33,288 nucleotides of DNA. Source: a virus. The stretch covers positions 1 to 33,288 of the IMG/VR virus record IMGVR_UViG_3300045003_000054; one strand, 5' to 3'. Under the pieces are notes generated by a model. It did not search any database and had not been told where the DNA came from. It saw nothing but the letters and a program-made list of their open reading frames with translations. The position numbers and the translations under genes are program-made. Below are positions 8,929 to 16,970 of this stretch, one piece after another (the first letter of the stretch is position 1; every line of letters starts with the position of its first letter).

Positions 8929-9687
8929 ATGGAAGGCCCGTTCGAGCAGGAAGCTCGGTTGGACCGTGCGCGCTCTCGGTCCGTATTCCTGGCGACGCCC
9001 ATTGCCCGTCATCCCGTCAGGCAATACACCCTGTCGCTTGGCAAGACGTTGGTTCACCTGCAGCAGTTGGGAATCCAATGCTGGATTCAAAACGTTGTAG
9101 GCAGCTCGAACCTACCGAGGGCGCGTAACGACCTCGTTGCGGCGTTTCTCGCCTCAGCCTACGACGATCTCCTGTTCATCGATGATGATATGGGCTGGGC
9201 GGCTAACGATGTGGTCAGGTTGTTGGCATCCGATAAGGACATCATCGCGGGCGTTGGCTGCAAAAAGGTCCTACGACCGGACACCGACCCCAACAAGTGG
9301 TGTGTGGTGAGCCTACCCGGTCCCGTGCGTCAGGATGATATGGGAGCGGTTGAAGTGGCTGCGGTTGGAACCGGGTTCATGAAGATCAGCCGCGCCGTGT
9401 TTGCGCGCATGATGATGGCCCATCCAAACTGGAAACGGCGCGGTTGGCCAAACATGCCCGAGGCGGCACGCGCCTTCTACTACCAGTTCTTTCGTTTTGA
9501 TCCGCACGATCTCGACGAGGCCGGCGAAGACATCGCGTTCTGTCGCGAGTGGCGCGCTCTCGGCGGCACCGTCTGGGTTGACCCCACAATCCAACTAGTG
9601 CACGTCGGGGAATTCGAATACACGGGCAATTTTGAAGCCCTACTAGAGCGCGCACCCGAGACGGCGCACGCCGGAACCGATGCATGA
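8929..9687 (+). CDS. Glycosyltransferase, GT-A fold (family 2-like)
   Basis: This predicted enzyme transfers a sugar from a nucleotide-sugar donor. The beta-strand and DXD-type metal site is clear in DDLLFIDDDMGW (about residues 79-90), preceded by PRARNDLVAAFLAS and followed by VVRLLASDKDIIAGVGCKK. VGTGFMKISRAVF (147-159) and GEDIAFCREWRALGGTVWVDP near the C-terminus complete the pattern of small phage GT-A enzymes. No membrane segment is seen. Its place among head and connector genes suggests a virion protein as acceptor; a host surface glycan is an alternative. The start codon lacks a clear ribosome binding site. It overlaps the next gene by ATGA. Confidence 0.8.
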   Translation: MEGPFEQEARLDRARSRSVFLATPIARHPVRQYTLSLGKTLVHLQQLGIQCWIQNVVGSSNLPRARNDLVAAFLASAYDDLLFIDDDMGWAANDVVRLLASDKDIIAGVGCKKVLRPDTDPNKWCVVSLPGPVRQDDMGAVEVAAVGTGFMKISRAVFARMMMAHPNWKRRGWPNMPEAARAFYYQFFRFDPHDLDEAGEDIAFCREWRALGGTVWVDPTIQLVHVGEFEYTGNFEALLERAPETAHAGTDA

Positions 9688-9890
9688 AACTTGTAACGTT
9701 CAGGTGTGACATGAAGCCCTGGAACTGCGGCCAGGACGCCGTGCTTCCCGACGAGGTCGCATCCCGCCTGGTGGCGAGTGGGGAAGCTGCGAACCCGCGC
9801 CCCTATCCGCCACCCGACGTACGACCCCCGGAACCCAGGATTGAACCGCGCCGCGCGCCGCGCGGCTATCTGACACGCAAGCGGGCGTAA
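9684..9890 (+). CDS. Small proline/arginine-rich phage protein, unknown
   Basis: This 68-aa protein begins in an ATGA overlap with the glycosyltransferase, implying coupled translation. The N-terminal half (MKLVTFRCDMKPWNCGQDAVLPDEVASRLVASG) is a small folded-looking unit with two Cys. The second half is Pro/Arg-rich and likely extended. Small proteins of this look recur in the capsid-connector region of siphophages, but I recognise no named family. A structural or assembly role is inferred from position only. Confidence 0.6.
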   Translation: MKLVTFRCDMKPWNCGQDAVLPDEVASRLVASGEAANPRPYPPPDVRPPEPRIEPRRAPRGYLTRKRA

Positions 9891-9895
9891 TCCTC

Positions 9896-10300
9896 ATGAA
9901 CCTCTTGACACTCACGATCACCGGCGCGTTGGCGGCGACCGCGACCGCGCCCGTCAAGTTGTTGGGTGCGCCTCGCAACCTCGCCGTCCAGGGGACCTTT
10001 ACCTACGGCTCCGGTGGCACCACGACGGATGCCTACCTGCAAACCAGCCTCGACGGCGGCGCGACGTGGATCGACATAGCCAACTTTCACTTCTCGACCG
10101 CATCGGCCCGGTTCGTATTCAACCTGAATGGCCAAACACCGGTCACGACCGAGTACACACCCACGGACGGGTCGCTCACGGCCAACACGGCAAAGGATGG
10201 CATTCTCGGGCCTTGGCTGCGGATCAAGTATGCCAGCACCGGCACTTATGCGGGGAATACAACCCTCGCCGTTGACATCACCACCGACCAAGTCGTGTAA
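9896..10300 (+). CDS. Small beta-rich structural protein, unknown
   Basis: The 134-aa product is rich in Thr, Ser, Gly and Ala with alternating hydrophobic residues, consistent with a beta-sandwich. The phrase LQTSLDGGATWIDIANF resembles beta-turn motifs of secreted or virion proteins. It sits five bases after the previous stop and 12 bases before the head-tail connector gene. It shares overall character with the 8437 protein (a Ser/Thr/Gly-rich single beta domain), so both could be head surface proteins. No ribosome binding site is obvious before ATG 9896. Confidence 0.6.
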   Translation: MNLLTLTITGALAATATAPVKLLGAPRNLAVQGTFTYGSGGTTTDAYLQTSLDGGATWIDIANFHFSTASARFVFNLNGQTPVTTEYTPTDGSLTANTAKDGILGPWLRIKYASTGTYAGNTTLAVDITTDQVV

Positions 10301-10312
10301 GGGGCCGGCACC

Positions 10313-11191
10313 ATGGCTGTCGAGACCATCACAACGGTGTTGGTCGCCGCGAACTCTTACGACTTGACTGACCTTGCCACCGTTCACGACGAGTTGAGCA
10401 TCCCAGCAACCGACGTGTCCAACGACGCATTTCTGTCGCGGGCCATTACTCAAGCTTCCTCGGCGATTTCAAACTATTGCAACCGCGTGTTTCCAGTCGA
10501 GGCGGTGCAGGACCTTACGTATATTCAACAGGACCCCTACCCCTGGCAAGTTCCGGGCGGGGTCTATCCGTTGCAGCTCGCGCGTTGGCCCCTTACGGAC
10601 ACGGCGGTCGTCCCCTTCGTGGGGAACACGCACGGAAGCAACACAGTTGACGGCATCGCGAGCACGGCGGGACTCACACCCGGACTGTTGGTGTTCGCCG
10701 CAGATGGCAGCGTCCCGCCCGGAGCCGAGATACAAAGTGTTGCGGCGAACTCCATCGTCTTGACGTTGCCTACGGCCAGCTCGGAAGCCGGCCTCTCGCT
10801 CTCAACTGGTGTTCAAGTTGTTCAAACGCTCAGCGTCGGTGAGCTTCAAACCCTGATCTACGGGATCGATTTCACGATCGACGCCGCGCGCGGTTGGCTG
10901 GTCCGGCTCAATTCCTTCACTGGCGTGTCGGTTAAGTGGGAAGCGATTCCCGTCACCGTCCAATACAAGGGGGGCTATTCCCCGATTCCCCCTGACATTG
11001 TCGATGCCTGCTTGCGGCTCGTAACCGAACGGTTCCGGGGTCGCGGCCGCGACCCAATGCTGGTTGAGCGGAACCAACCGACGTTAGGCAGTGAGCGCTA
11101 TTGGGTTGGAGGTCTGCCGGGTCAGAAAGGCGCGTTTGCGCCAGAGATTACCAGCTTGCTCGATCCGTTCCGGGTTCCGGTAGTGGTCTAA
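10313..11191 (+). CDS. Head-tail connector protein, gp6-like, with inserted beta domain
   Basis: The ends match gp6-type adaptors that bind below the portal: an N-terminal helical part (DLATVHDELSIPATDVSNDAFLSRAITQASSAISNYCNR) and a C-terminal VTVQYKGGYSPIPPDIVDACLRLVTERF. Adaptors of this kind usually have 100-200 aa, and this one has 292. Residues ~111-168 (GIASTAGLTPGLLVF through LSLSTGVQ) form a Gly/Thr-rich inserted unit that resembles one in the tail terminator at 11682. AGGGG precedes ATG 10313. The stop overlaps the next start by one base (TAATG). Confidence 0.82.
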   Translation: MAVETITTVLVAANSYDLTDLATVHDELSIPATDVSNDAFLSRAITQASSAISNYCNRVFPVEAVQDLTYIQQDPYPWQVPGGVYPLQLARWPLTDTAVVPFVGNTHGSNTVDGIASTAGLTPGLLVFAADGSVPPGAEIQSVAANSIVLTLPTASSEAGLSLSTGVQVVQTLSVGELQTLIYGIDFTIDAARGWLVRLNSFTGVSVKWEAIPVTVQYKGGYSPIPPDIVDACLRLVTERFRGRGRDPMLVERNQPTLGSERYWVGGLPGQKGAFAPEITSLLDPFRVPVVV

Positions 11192-11685
11192 TGACTGAAA
11201 TTGTTCGCGGCGAGCGAGAGCTTAAGCAACTGTTTGAGACCTTCCCCGCCTGGGCACACAACCGACTGGAAGCGCGCATCCGGAGGATTGTCGAGACGTT
11301 GCAGGAAAGGTCGCAAGAGTCGGCTCCCCTGGGGAAGACCCACAAGCTCCGATCGGAATTCCGAAGTCGGGTATACGCAGACCAACCGCACCGTATTGCG
11401 GGTTACGTCAGCGTTTTCGCGGGCAGCGATACTCGGGAATACCCGAAGGCGGCAACGCTCGAATACGGAACCGACAAGCCCCGCAGGCTGTTCGAACGCG
11501 CAGCGGGCGGCGCTTTGGTGTTGGGGCGCAAGGGACGTAAGACGTTCCGAATCGTGCGCCGAATCACTAGGCCGGTGCATATCCGCGCATTTCGATTTCT
11601 GCGCCAGCCGTTTGAGGACATGCGTCCGGAGATCGAGGCGCAACTCGAAGAGGCGATCAGGCCCGAGGGCGTGGGGCGCCCATGA
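11191..11685 (+). CDS. HK97 gp10-like head closure/tail completion protein
   Basis: Proteins of this family join the finished head to the tail. The pattern is typical: a helical N-terminus (ELKQLFETFPAWAHNRLEARIRRIVETLQERSQ), then APLGKTHKLRSEFRSRVYAD, GYVSVFAGSDTREYPKAATLEYGTDKP, and a C-terminal RPFEDM-type helix. The 164-aa length is normal. ATG 11191 was chosen because it overlaps the connector stop. An upstream in-frame start at 11101 would overlap the connector by 90 bases with no gain in family match. It overlaps the tail terminator by ATGA at the 3' end. Confidence 0.8.
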   Translation: MTEIVRGERELKQLFETFPAWAHNRLEARIRRIVETLQERSQESAPLGKTHKLRSEFRSRVYADQPHRIAGYVSVFAGSDTREYPKAATLEYGTDKPRRLFERAAGGALVLGRKGRKTFRIVRRITRPVHIRAFRFLRQPFEDMRPEIEAQLEEAIRPEGVGRP

Positions 11686-12305
11686 CCCGACCCAGCCGTG
11701 AAGCAGTGCTCACTGCGCTGATCAACGTGCTGGTTGCCTCCGTGCAAACTGCATTCACCGCCGACACGGCCTCCGGTACCGCGACGCTTGCGAACCCCAG
11801 CACCACGGCGGGGCTGTTTGTTGGCTTGCCCGTCTTTGGTGTCGGAATCCCACGGGGCGCGGTCATTCAAACCATTGCACCGCTGACCCTGACATTGCCC
11901 GCGACCGCAACCGCCACGGGGATCGCGATGACGACCGGGTTCCTGACTTTCGGGAGACGGTTTCGACATTGGACCGATGTAACAGCGCAGCCGGCGCTAT
12001 TTTTGCGCGACGGCGACGAAGAACTCGAGTATCACAACATCATTCTCCAGCGGCAAACCATCAAGGCGGAAATCTGGATTTACAGCCGCGCGGGTGACAA
12101 TCCAGACATGGCACCCGCGACCGCCCTAAACAACCTGTTAGATGCGGTTCAAAGTGCGTTCGCACCCGATTCTCCCATGACTGGACGCTTTACGCTCGGA
12201 GGTCTTGTTGAGTGGTGCCGGCTTGCGGGGTCAATCCTGAAATCCCCTGGTGACCTCGACGGCCAAGCGATCGCGCTGGCCGATGTTGAGATCACCGTCC
12301 CTTAA
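11682..12305 (+). CDS. Tail terminator-like protein with inserted beta domain
   Basis: Its position between the gp10-like gene and the major tail protein, together with an N-terminal helix (REAVLTALINVLVASVQTAF) and a C-terminal core (FRHWTDVTAQPALFLRDGDEE, then AEIWIYSR and NNLLDAVQSAF), fits tail terminators that cap the tail tube. Length is 207 aa against a usual ~140. The excess is residues ~30-88, a Thr/Ala/Gly-rich unit (TAGLFVGLPVFGVGIPRGAV and onward) related to the insertion in the 10313 connector. Translation is coupled to the upstream gene by ATGA. Confidence 0.75.
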   Translation: MTRPSREAVLTALINVLVASVQTAFTADTASGTATLANPSTTAGLFVGLPVFGVGIPRGAVIQTIAPLTLTLPATATATGIAMTTGFLTFGRRFRHWTDVTAQPALFLRDGDEELEYHNIILQRQTIKAEIWIYSRAGDNPDMAPATALNNLLDAVQSAFAPDSPMTGRFTLGGLVEWCRLAGSILKSPGDLDGQAIALADVEITVP

Positions 12306-12333
12306 AGACAAGGACTGACATGGAGTCTGTCAA

Positions 12334-13110
12334 ATGCCTAACACGAATGTTGTACCCCAGGGCCTCTTTGGGCCGGGAATTCTCTGGCTGACCCGCACCG
12401 ACATCGCGAACGCGACGCCTGTCAACATCGGTTACATCAACGAATTCTCGACTGACTTCTCCTTCGACACCAAACAACTTTTCGGGCAAAACCAGTTTGC
12501 TCTGTTGAGTGCGCGAGGAACCGCAAAATCAACAGGTAAAATGAAAGCCGCAACGCTGTCAGGACAAGCTCTCAATGCTGTGTTGATCGGTGGAACATGG
12601 ACAGCCGGCACCCAGTACGACGCGACCACCGCGACCAACCAAGCGATCCCGGCTACGCCGTTCCAGATCACTCCCACCGTTCCAGGCTCGGGCACTTGGA
12701 ATTCCGATCTCGGCGTGACCAACTCGGCAACCGGCGAACCCCTTACCCTCGTCGCGTCCTCTCCCACAGCGGGGGAATACTCGGTCGCCGCTGGCGTTTA
12801 CACCTTTTCCAGTGCCGACCATGTCTCCGGCATCAATGTGAACATCAGTTTCGCGTATACGTTCACGGCCGGCACAGGCATGAGTCAGACGATTGCCAAC
12901 CAGTTGATTGGTACGACTCCAACATTTCAACTTGACTATAAAACAACACTCTACGGCGCGACCTACTACTTGCGGTTGTTCCAGGCGATCGGAGGCAAGT
13001 TTAGCTTGCAACACAAGCTCTCCGACTTCGCCATGCCGGAGTATGATTTCGAATTCTTCTCCAATGCAGCGGGCAACATCGGAATCATCAGTCTCGCGAC
13101 TCAAGCATAA
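12334..13110 (+). CDS. Major tail tube protein
   Basis: This 258-aa beta-rich protein lies between tail terminator and tail chaperones, the standard place for the tube subunit. The N-terminus (FGPGILWLTRTDIANATPVNIGYINEFSTDFSFDTKQLFG) and the mid-region GKMKAATLSGQALNAVL resemble tube proteins of siphophages from proteobacteria. The C-terminal FQLDYKTTLYGATYYLRLFQAIGGKFSLQHKLSDFAMPEYDFEFFS closes the fold. GGAG sits 8 bases before ATG 12334; an ATG at 12320 is out of frame. It likely forms hexameric rings around the tape measure. Confidence 0.85.
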   Translation: MPNTNVVPQGLFGPGILWLTRTDIANATPVNIGYINEFSTDFSFDTKQLFGQNQFALLSARGTAKSTGKMKAATLSGQALNAVLIGGTWTAGTQYDATTATNQAIPATPFQITPTVPGSGTWNSDLGVTNSATGEPLTLVASSPTAGEYSVAAGVYTFSSADHVSGINVNISFAYTFTAGTGMSQTIANQLIGTTPTFQLDYKTTLYGATYYLRLFQAIGGKFSLQHKLSDFAMPEYDFEFFSNAAGNIGIISLATQA

Positions 13111-13234
13111 CCAAACACGGCGACTCGTGGACCGCCCCGGCAGCCGGTCTCGTCCCCTCCATGCCCCATGTCGGTGGAGCGAGCGCGCTGCCGGTCTTCC
13201 GCTCGACTGACCTCGATCACAAGGACCGTTCTCC

Positions 13235-13576
13235 ATGGCTGGATCAATTTTCATCACGCTCGCCGGCAAGCCGTACAAAATTTCTCAGCTTACGTTGGGC
13301 CAATTGCGCAGCCTATCGATTGGCGTATCGACACCCGATACCAACGTTAACGACCCTGTCGGCGCGTCGTTTGATCGATCCGTCAACATCATCGTAACCG
13401 CGTTGAAAGCCGCTCATCCAGACCTGACCTCGGAACGACTCTTCGAAATGCCGATCAGCACGGTCGAAATGCGCGAGGCCGTTTCCGCTATTCTGACATT
13501 TGCAGGTCTCCTTCCGCAGGAAGCGAAACCGGGGGAAGCCGACGCGGGCGCGGGATCATCGACTGGCCTTGGCTAA
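13235..13576 (+). CDS. Tail assembly chaperone, gpG-like (upstream part)
   Basis: This 113-aa protein is encoded directly before the tape measure pair position, where siphophages encode the G part of a G/GT chaperone set. It starts MAGSIFITLAGKPYKISQLTLGQLRSLSIG, a pattern common to such chaperones, and has a helical rest with an acidic, Gly-rich tail. AAGGA lies 9 bases before ATG 13235. The reading frame at -1 is open throughout its 3' half and leads into the next chaperone part, so a fraction of ribosomes probably makes a longer fusion. Chaperones coat the tape measure during tube polymerisation and are not in the virion. Confidence 0.78.
   Translation: MAGSIFITLAGKPYKISQLTLGQLRSLSIGVSTPDTNVNDPVGASFDRSVNIIVTALKAAHPDLTSERLFEMPISTVEMREAVSAILTFAGLLPQEAKPGEADAGAGSSTGLG
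13531..13537 (+). promoter_or_regulatory. Candidate -1 ribosomal frameshift site
   Basis: A run of five G (13531-13535) followed by AA lies where zero-frame codons read CCG GGG GAA and the -1 frame reads GGG GGA. A tRNA on GGG can re-pair perfectly one base back. A slip here would fuse 100 residues of the G chaperone to 139 residues ending at 13953. It is not a classic two-site heptamer like lambda GGGAAAG, so the exact slip point is uncertain; the -1 frame has no stop over the whole overlap. Confidence 0.45.
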
Positions 13577-13617
13577 TTGGCCGTCTCGCCACGGCGCTCA
13601 AAAAGCTGCCGAGCGAG

Positions 13618-13953
13618 GTGTCGACGATGACGCTCCCGCAAGCCGAAGAGTTATTTGCCTACTGGCGCCAGAATCCCCCCGAGCACGAGTTGCTTTCCAC
13701 ATGGCTGAAGGCCGCTACAGACTGGGAAGCTGAACCTCCACCTATGACGGAAGAAGAGCGACAGGCACAACACCGCGCAAGCCTGGAGCGGCGCTGGAAG
13801 AGTGGGCATTACCTGAGCCCACGACAGATATGGGAAGCGTTCGGAGGAAAGGTAACGCCACCGAAGGGCGCGGCCGTCGCGCCCGGAACTTCAAACATTC
13901 TCAGGCCCGACAAATTCCCCGGCATCGGGCCATTCCCAGGCGCAGCGTACTGA
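13618..13953 (+). CDS. Tail assembly chaperone, gpT-like (downstream part, -1 frame)
   Basis: This frame encodes TLPQAEELFAYWRQNPPEHELLSTWLKAATDWE and an SLERRWKSGHYLSPRQIWEAFGG segment, as expected for the T part of a GT chaperone. The same frame stays open upstream, with a plausible continuous sequence IIDWPWLIGRLATALKKLPSEVSTMTL before the GTG at 13618 and ATG at 13627. That favours production by -1 frameshift from the 13235 gene. Independent starts cannot be excluded, since GAGG precedes ATG 13627 at about 8 bases. It ends 13 bases before the tape measure gene. Confidence 0.7.
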   Translation: MSTMTLPQAEELFAYWRQNPPEHELLSTWLKAATDWEAEPPPMTEEERQAQHRASLERRWKSGHYLSPRQIWEAFGGKVTPPKGAAVAPGTSNILRPDKFPGIGPFPGAAY

Positions 13954-13966
13954 TGGGACGGAAGGT

Positions 13967-16963
13967 ATGCCCAACAACCTGGCGGTAAATGTCACCGCAG
14001 ACATTGTTGACTTGCAGGCGAAATTTGCCGTTGCGAATGCGACAACGCAAAAATTGGCGGCCGAGATGCGAGCGCTCGCGCGACAAATCGCGAGCGGTTT
14101 CGTCGGTCCGACGCGGCTGTTGCAGGTCACCGATGACATGTTGAAGTCCAAGGCGGAGGCGCAGCGCCTTGCCGAGGAGTTGGGCAAAGCCGGTATATCG
14201 GTGAAGGGCTTCGGCGCGCATTCCGAAGAATCGCACGCTCACGTCGCGATCCTGGCGCGCGAGATTCACAGCCTGTTCCGCGAAGCCAGCGAAGGCAATG
14301 CGGCCGGCGCCGGCGTCACAATCCTTGCACTCGCACAACACCTGCTGTCCGTGTCGCCTGCCGCAATGCTGGCGCTCGCGGGGGTGACCGCGTTCACTGC
14401 CGGGCTGGCCTACTTGGGGATCAAAGCCTACGAAGCAGGCAAGGCCCTCGATGATATGCAGATGGGCGCGGCGATTGCCGACAACGCCGACCTGACTCGC
14501 GAGAAATTCAAGGGCATGGTCGAAGCCATTAAGGAGGGTGGCGTCATTTCCGAGTCTGAGGCGAACAAGATCGGTGTTGCATTATCGAGGGTCCCCAACC
14601 TGACAGGTCAGGCGGCCGATGCCGTCGCCGGGATTACGCCCCGTTTTGTCGAGGCGTTCAAGGTGCCCGCAGACAAGATGCCCGAGGTCTGGAGAAGAAT
14701 GCTCTCTCCGGGCACGACAGCCGCAGAAGCCGCCAACCAAATCAGCGAGCTGGGCGGTCACATCACGCAGGCACAACGCGAAGCTGCCGAGGCGGTCGAC
14801 AGAACGGGCAGCCGAAATCAAGTTCTCGCAGAGAAGTTGCAGCTCGTCGATCAGCAAATTCAGAAGACGACCCGCAATCAAATTGCGAATCGCTCCGCAG
14901 TCACGGACACGGCAAGCAACTTTCTCACGTTTATTGGCGCGGAAAACTCCGGCCTGAACGGCGAGCAGATACTGTTGGAGGGCAGTATCACGAAATGGCA
15001 GGCAAAGAGCGCGGCGATTCACGAGGCAATGGCTCAGCTTCGCAAGACGCCCGACACGCCCGAACAATCACTCGAAGTTGGAATGGAGGAGTCCAAGAAG
15101 GAAAACCCACTTAGCCGGCAGCTTGAAGAGGCGAACGCCCACGTCGGCAAGCTCAAGACAGGCTTGGAAGCTGCCAAGACGCTGAGCGCTAAAGTCAAGG
15201 TGACCGAATTGACCGAGTCGTTGGCATCCGCCAACGAGAAGCTGCAGGCGCTGCAATTCGGTCCCGTGTTGGAGCGGATGCGCGCCGACATGGCGAAAGT
15301 CGCCGCGACCTGGGAGGGCACGCAGACGGGCATGCTTCAGCGACAGCGGGCGGTCGCCGAACAGACGTTAGTCTCGATGCGTAACACGCTGGGTGCGCAG
15401 GCCACCGCGAACAAGGAATACATCAATATTCAAGAAGAGATTTCGCGGCTCGACGTGCAAATCCGCCGCAGCTCCGGCGAAGACATTATCAACGCCACGA
15501 GGCAGACTAATCAACTGATTGCCGCCAACACGCAACTTACCAGCATTGAGCGCCTGACGCTGGAGCGCGCGAACCTACAGAAGTTGTTGGACGCACATCG
15601 AGTCTCGGGTCAACAGCTCGTTCAGATACAAAACGAGGTCGCAGAGAAGACCGTTGAGATCAACAACCAGACCGAGGAGCGGAGCCACGCCATTGCGCGG
15701 TCAGATGTTGACACCAAGATTTCGATTGAACGCATGCACGTCGAGGCGACGAGAGAGAATCTCACGGCCGAGCTGTCTTTGCATCGAGCGCATGTGGCGC
15801 AGGTCTACGCGCAGCTCAGGCAGTTGACGACCGAAGAAAACGCACTGGATATCCAGCAGCTTGAGAATGAACGCTCGCAGTACAACGAGCAGTCGGCCGA
15901 CTATGCCCGTCTCACGAACCAAATCAAACAGCTTCGCGAAAAGTTGAATCTCGATCTCGCGAAGTTGGGCAATGAGGAGACGGCAGCAGCAAAACGTGAG
16001 GCGGAGGAGCAGGCGCAAGCCTGGCGCAAGGTCGATGACGAGATCGGCAGCGCTGAAAGCACGATGTTGCAGTCCCTCTTGAGCAAAAGGGCGTCATTCG
16101 CGCAAGCGGGCATTAAAGCCGTAGGCCAGCTCGTCGACCACGAGATCATTGCCGACGCGAGGGCGATGACCACGCGGCTACTGATCCGCGACCAGGGACT
16201 CGCGAAGCAAAAGGCCCTCGAAGAAGGGGGGGTGCTCTTTCACGCGCACATCGCCGCAGAGGAGGCGACGCAGACGACCGCAACGGAGGCGCAGAAGGTT
16301 GCAGCGGTCTCAGCCGGCAGTCAGGCGCAAGTCCACGCGCAACAGATAGCACAGGCCGAGGGCAAATCGGCCCAATCGGCTGCCGATTCGGGTTCGATCA
16401 TGTCGGCGGCGGGCACAGCGGCAGCCAACGTCTATAAATCAGTCGCTTCCATTCCGTATGTCGGCTGGATTTTGGCGCCGGTGGCAGCAATCGCAGCTTT
16501 TGCGGCGGTGGCCGCGTACAAGGCGTTTACTTCGTTTGACGTGGGTTCCTGGCAGGTACCTGAAGACATGCCTGCCCAGGTGCACAAGGGCGAGATGGTC
16601 ATACCGGCGACGCACGCCTCATCGCTCCGCTCCGCCATCGGAAAGGCGGGTGATTTCAGTTCCTTGGTGATGGCTGCAAAGGGTTCCTCCGGGGCGATCG
16701 GTCTTGAGGTCGGGGCCTGGAACATTCCCAGCACCATGACCGCAACACTGCACGAGGGAGAGGCCGTCGTACCGAAGCCGTTTGCGGCAGGACTGCGGGA
16801 GAGTGGTGTCGTCAATGGTGTTGCCGGGGGTGACACCTACGGCGATACCAACATCCACAATCATTTTCACCAACCGATGGTTTCGACCGATTTGATCATG
16901 GCTCACTTTGAGCGGGCCGTCCGTAACGGTCACCCAGTGATTCGCAAGATCATGCGAACGTAG
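13967..16963 (+). CDS. Tape measure protein
   Basis: This 998-aa protein sets tail length and leaves ahead of the DNA during injection. It is mostly helical and rich in Gln, Glu, Ala and Lys with long coiled-coil stretches (about residues 380-720). A hydrophobic segment at ~132-153 (MLALAGVTAFTAGLAYLGIKAY) and another at ~828-853 (YVGWILAPVAAIAAFAAVAAY) may cross the inner membrane. Near the C-terminus a 33-residue unit occurs twice: DVGSWQVPEDMPAQVHKGEM (from ~858) and EVGAWNIPSTMTATLHEGEA (from ~914). GGAAGGT directly precedes ATG 13967. Tail length predicted from the usual 1.5 A per residue would be ~150 nm. Confidence 0.93.
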   Translation: MPNNLAVNVTADIVDLQAKFAVANATTQKLAAEMRALARQIASGFVGPTRLLQVTDDMLKSKAEAQRLAEELGKAGISVKGFGAHSEESHAHVAILAREIHSLFREASEGNAAGAGVTILALAQHLLSVSPAAMLALAGVTAFTAGLAYLGIKAYEAGKALDDMQMGAAIADNADLTREKFKGMVEAIKEGGVISESEANKIGVALSRVPNLTGQAADAVAGITPRFVEAFKVPADKMPEVWRRMLSPGTTAAEAANQISELGGHITQAQREAAEAVDRTGSRNQVLAEKLQLVDQQIQKTTRNQIANRSAVTDTASNFLTFIGAENSGLNGEQILLEGSITKWQAKSAAIHEAMAQLRKTPDTPEQSLEVGMEESKKENPLSRQLEEANAHVGKLKTGLEAAKTLSAKVKVTELTESLASANEKLQALQFGPVLERMRADMAKVAATWEGTQTGMLQRQRAVAEQTLVSMRNTLGAQATANKEYINIQEEISRLDVQIRRSSGEDIINATRQTNQLIAANTQLTSIERLTLERANLQKLLDAHRVSGQQLVQIQNEVAEKTVEINNQTEERSHAIARSDVDTKISIERMHVEATRENLTAELSLHRAHVAQVYAQLRQLTTEENALDIQQLENERSQYNEQSADYARLTNQIKQLREKLNLDLAKLGNEETAAAKREAEEQAQAWRKVDDEIGSAESTMLQSLLSKRASFAQAGIKAVGQLVDHEIIADARAMTTRLLIRDQGLAKQKALEEGGVLFHAHIAAEEATQTTATEAQKVAAVSAGSQAQVHAQQIAQAEGKSAQSAADSGSIMSAAGTAAANVYKSVASIPYVGWILAPVAAIAAFAAVAAYKAFTSFDVGSWQVPEDMPAQVHKGEMVIPATHASSLRSAIGKAGDFSSLVMAAKGSSGAIGLEVGAWNIPSTMTATLHEGEAVVPKPFAAGLRESGVVNGVAGGDTYGDTNIHNHFHQPMVSTDLIMAHFERAVRNGHPVIRKIMRT

Positions 16964-16970
16964 ATGCACC

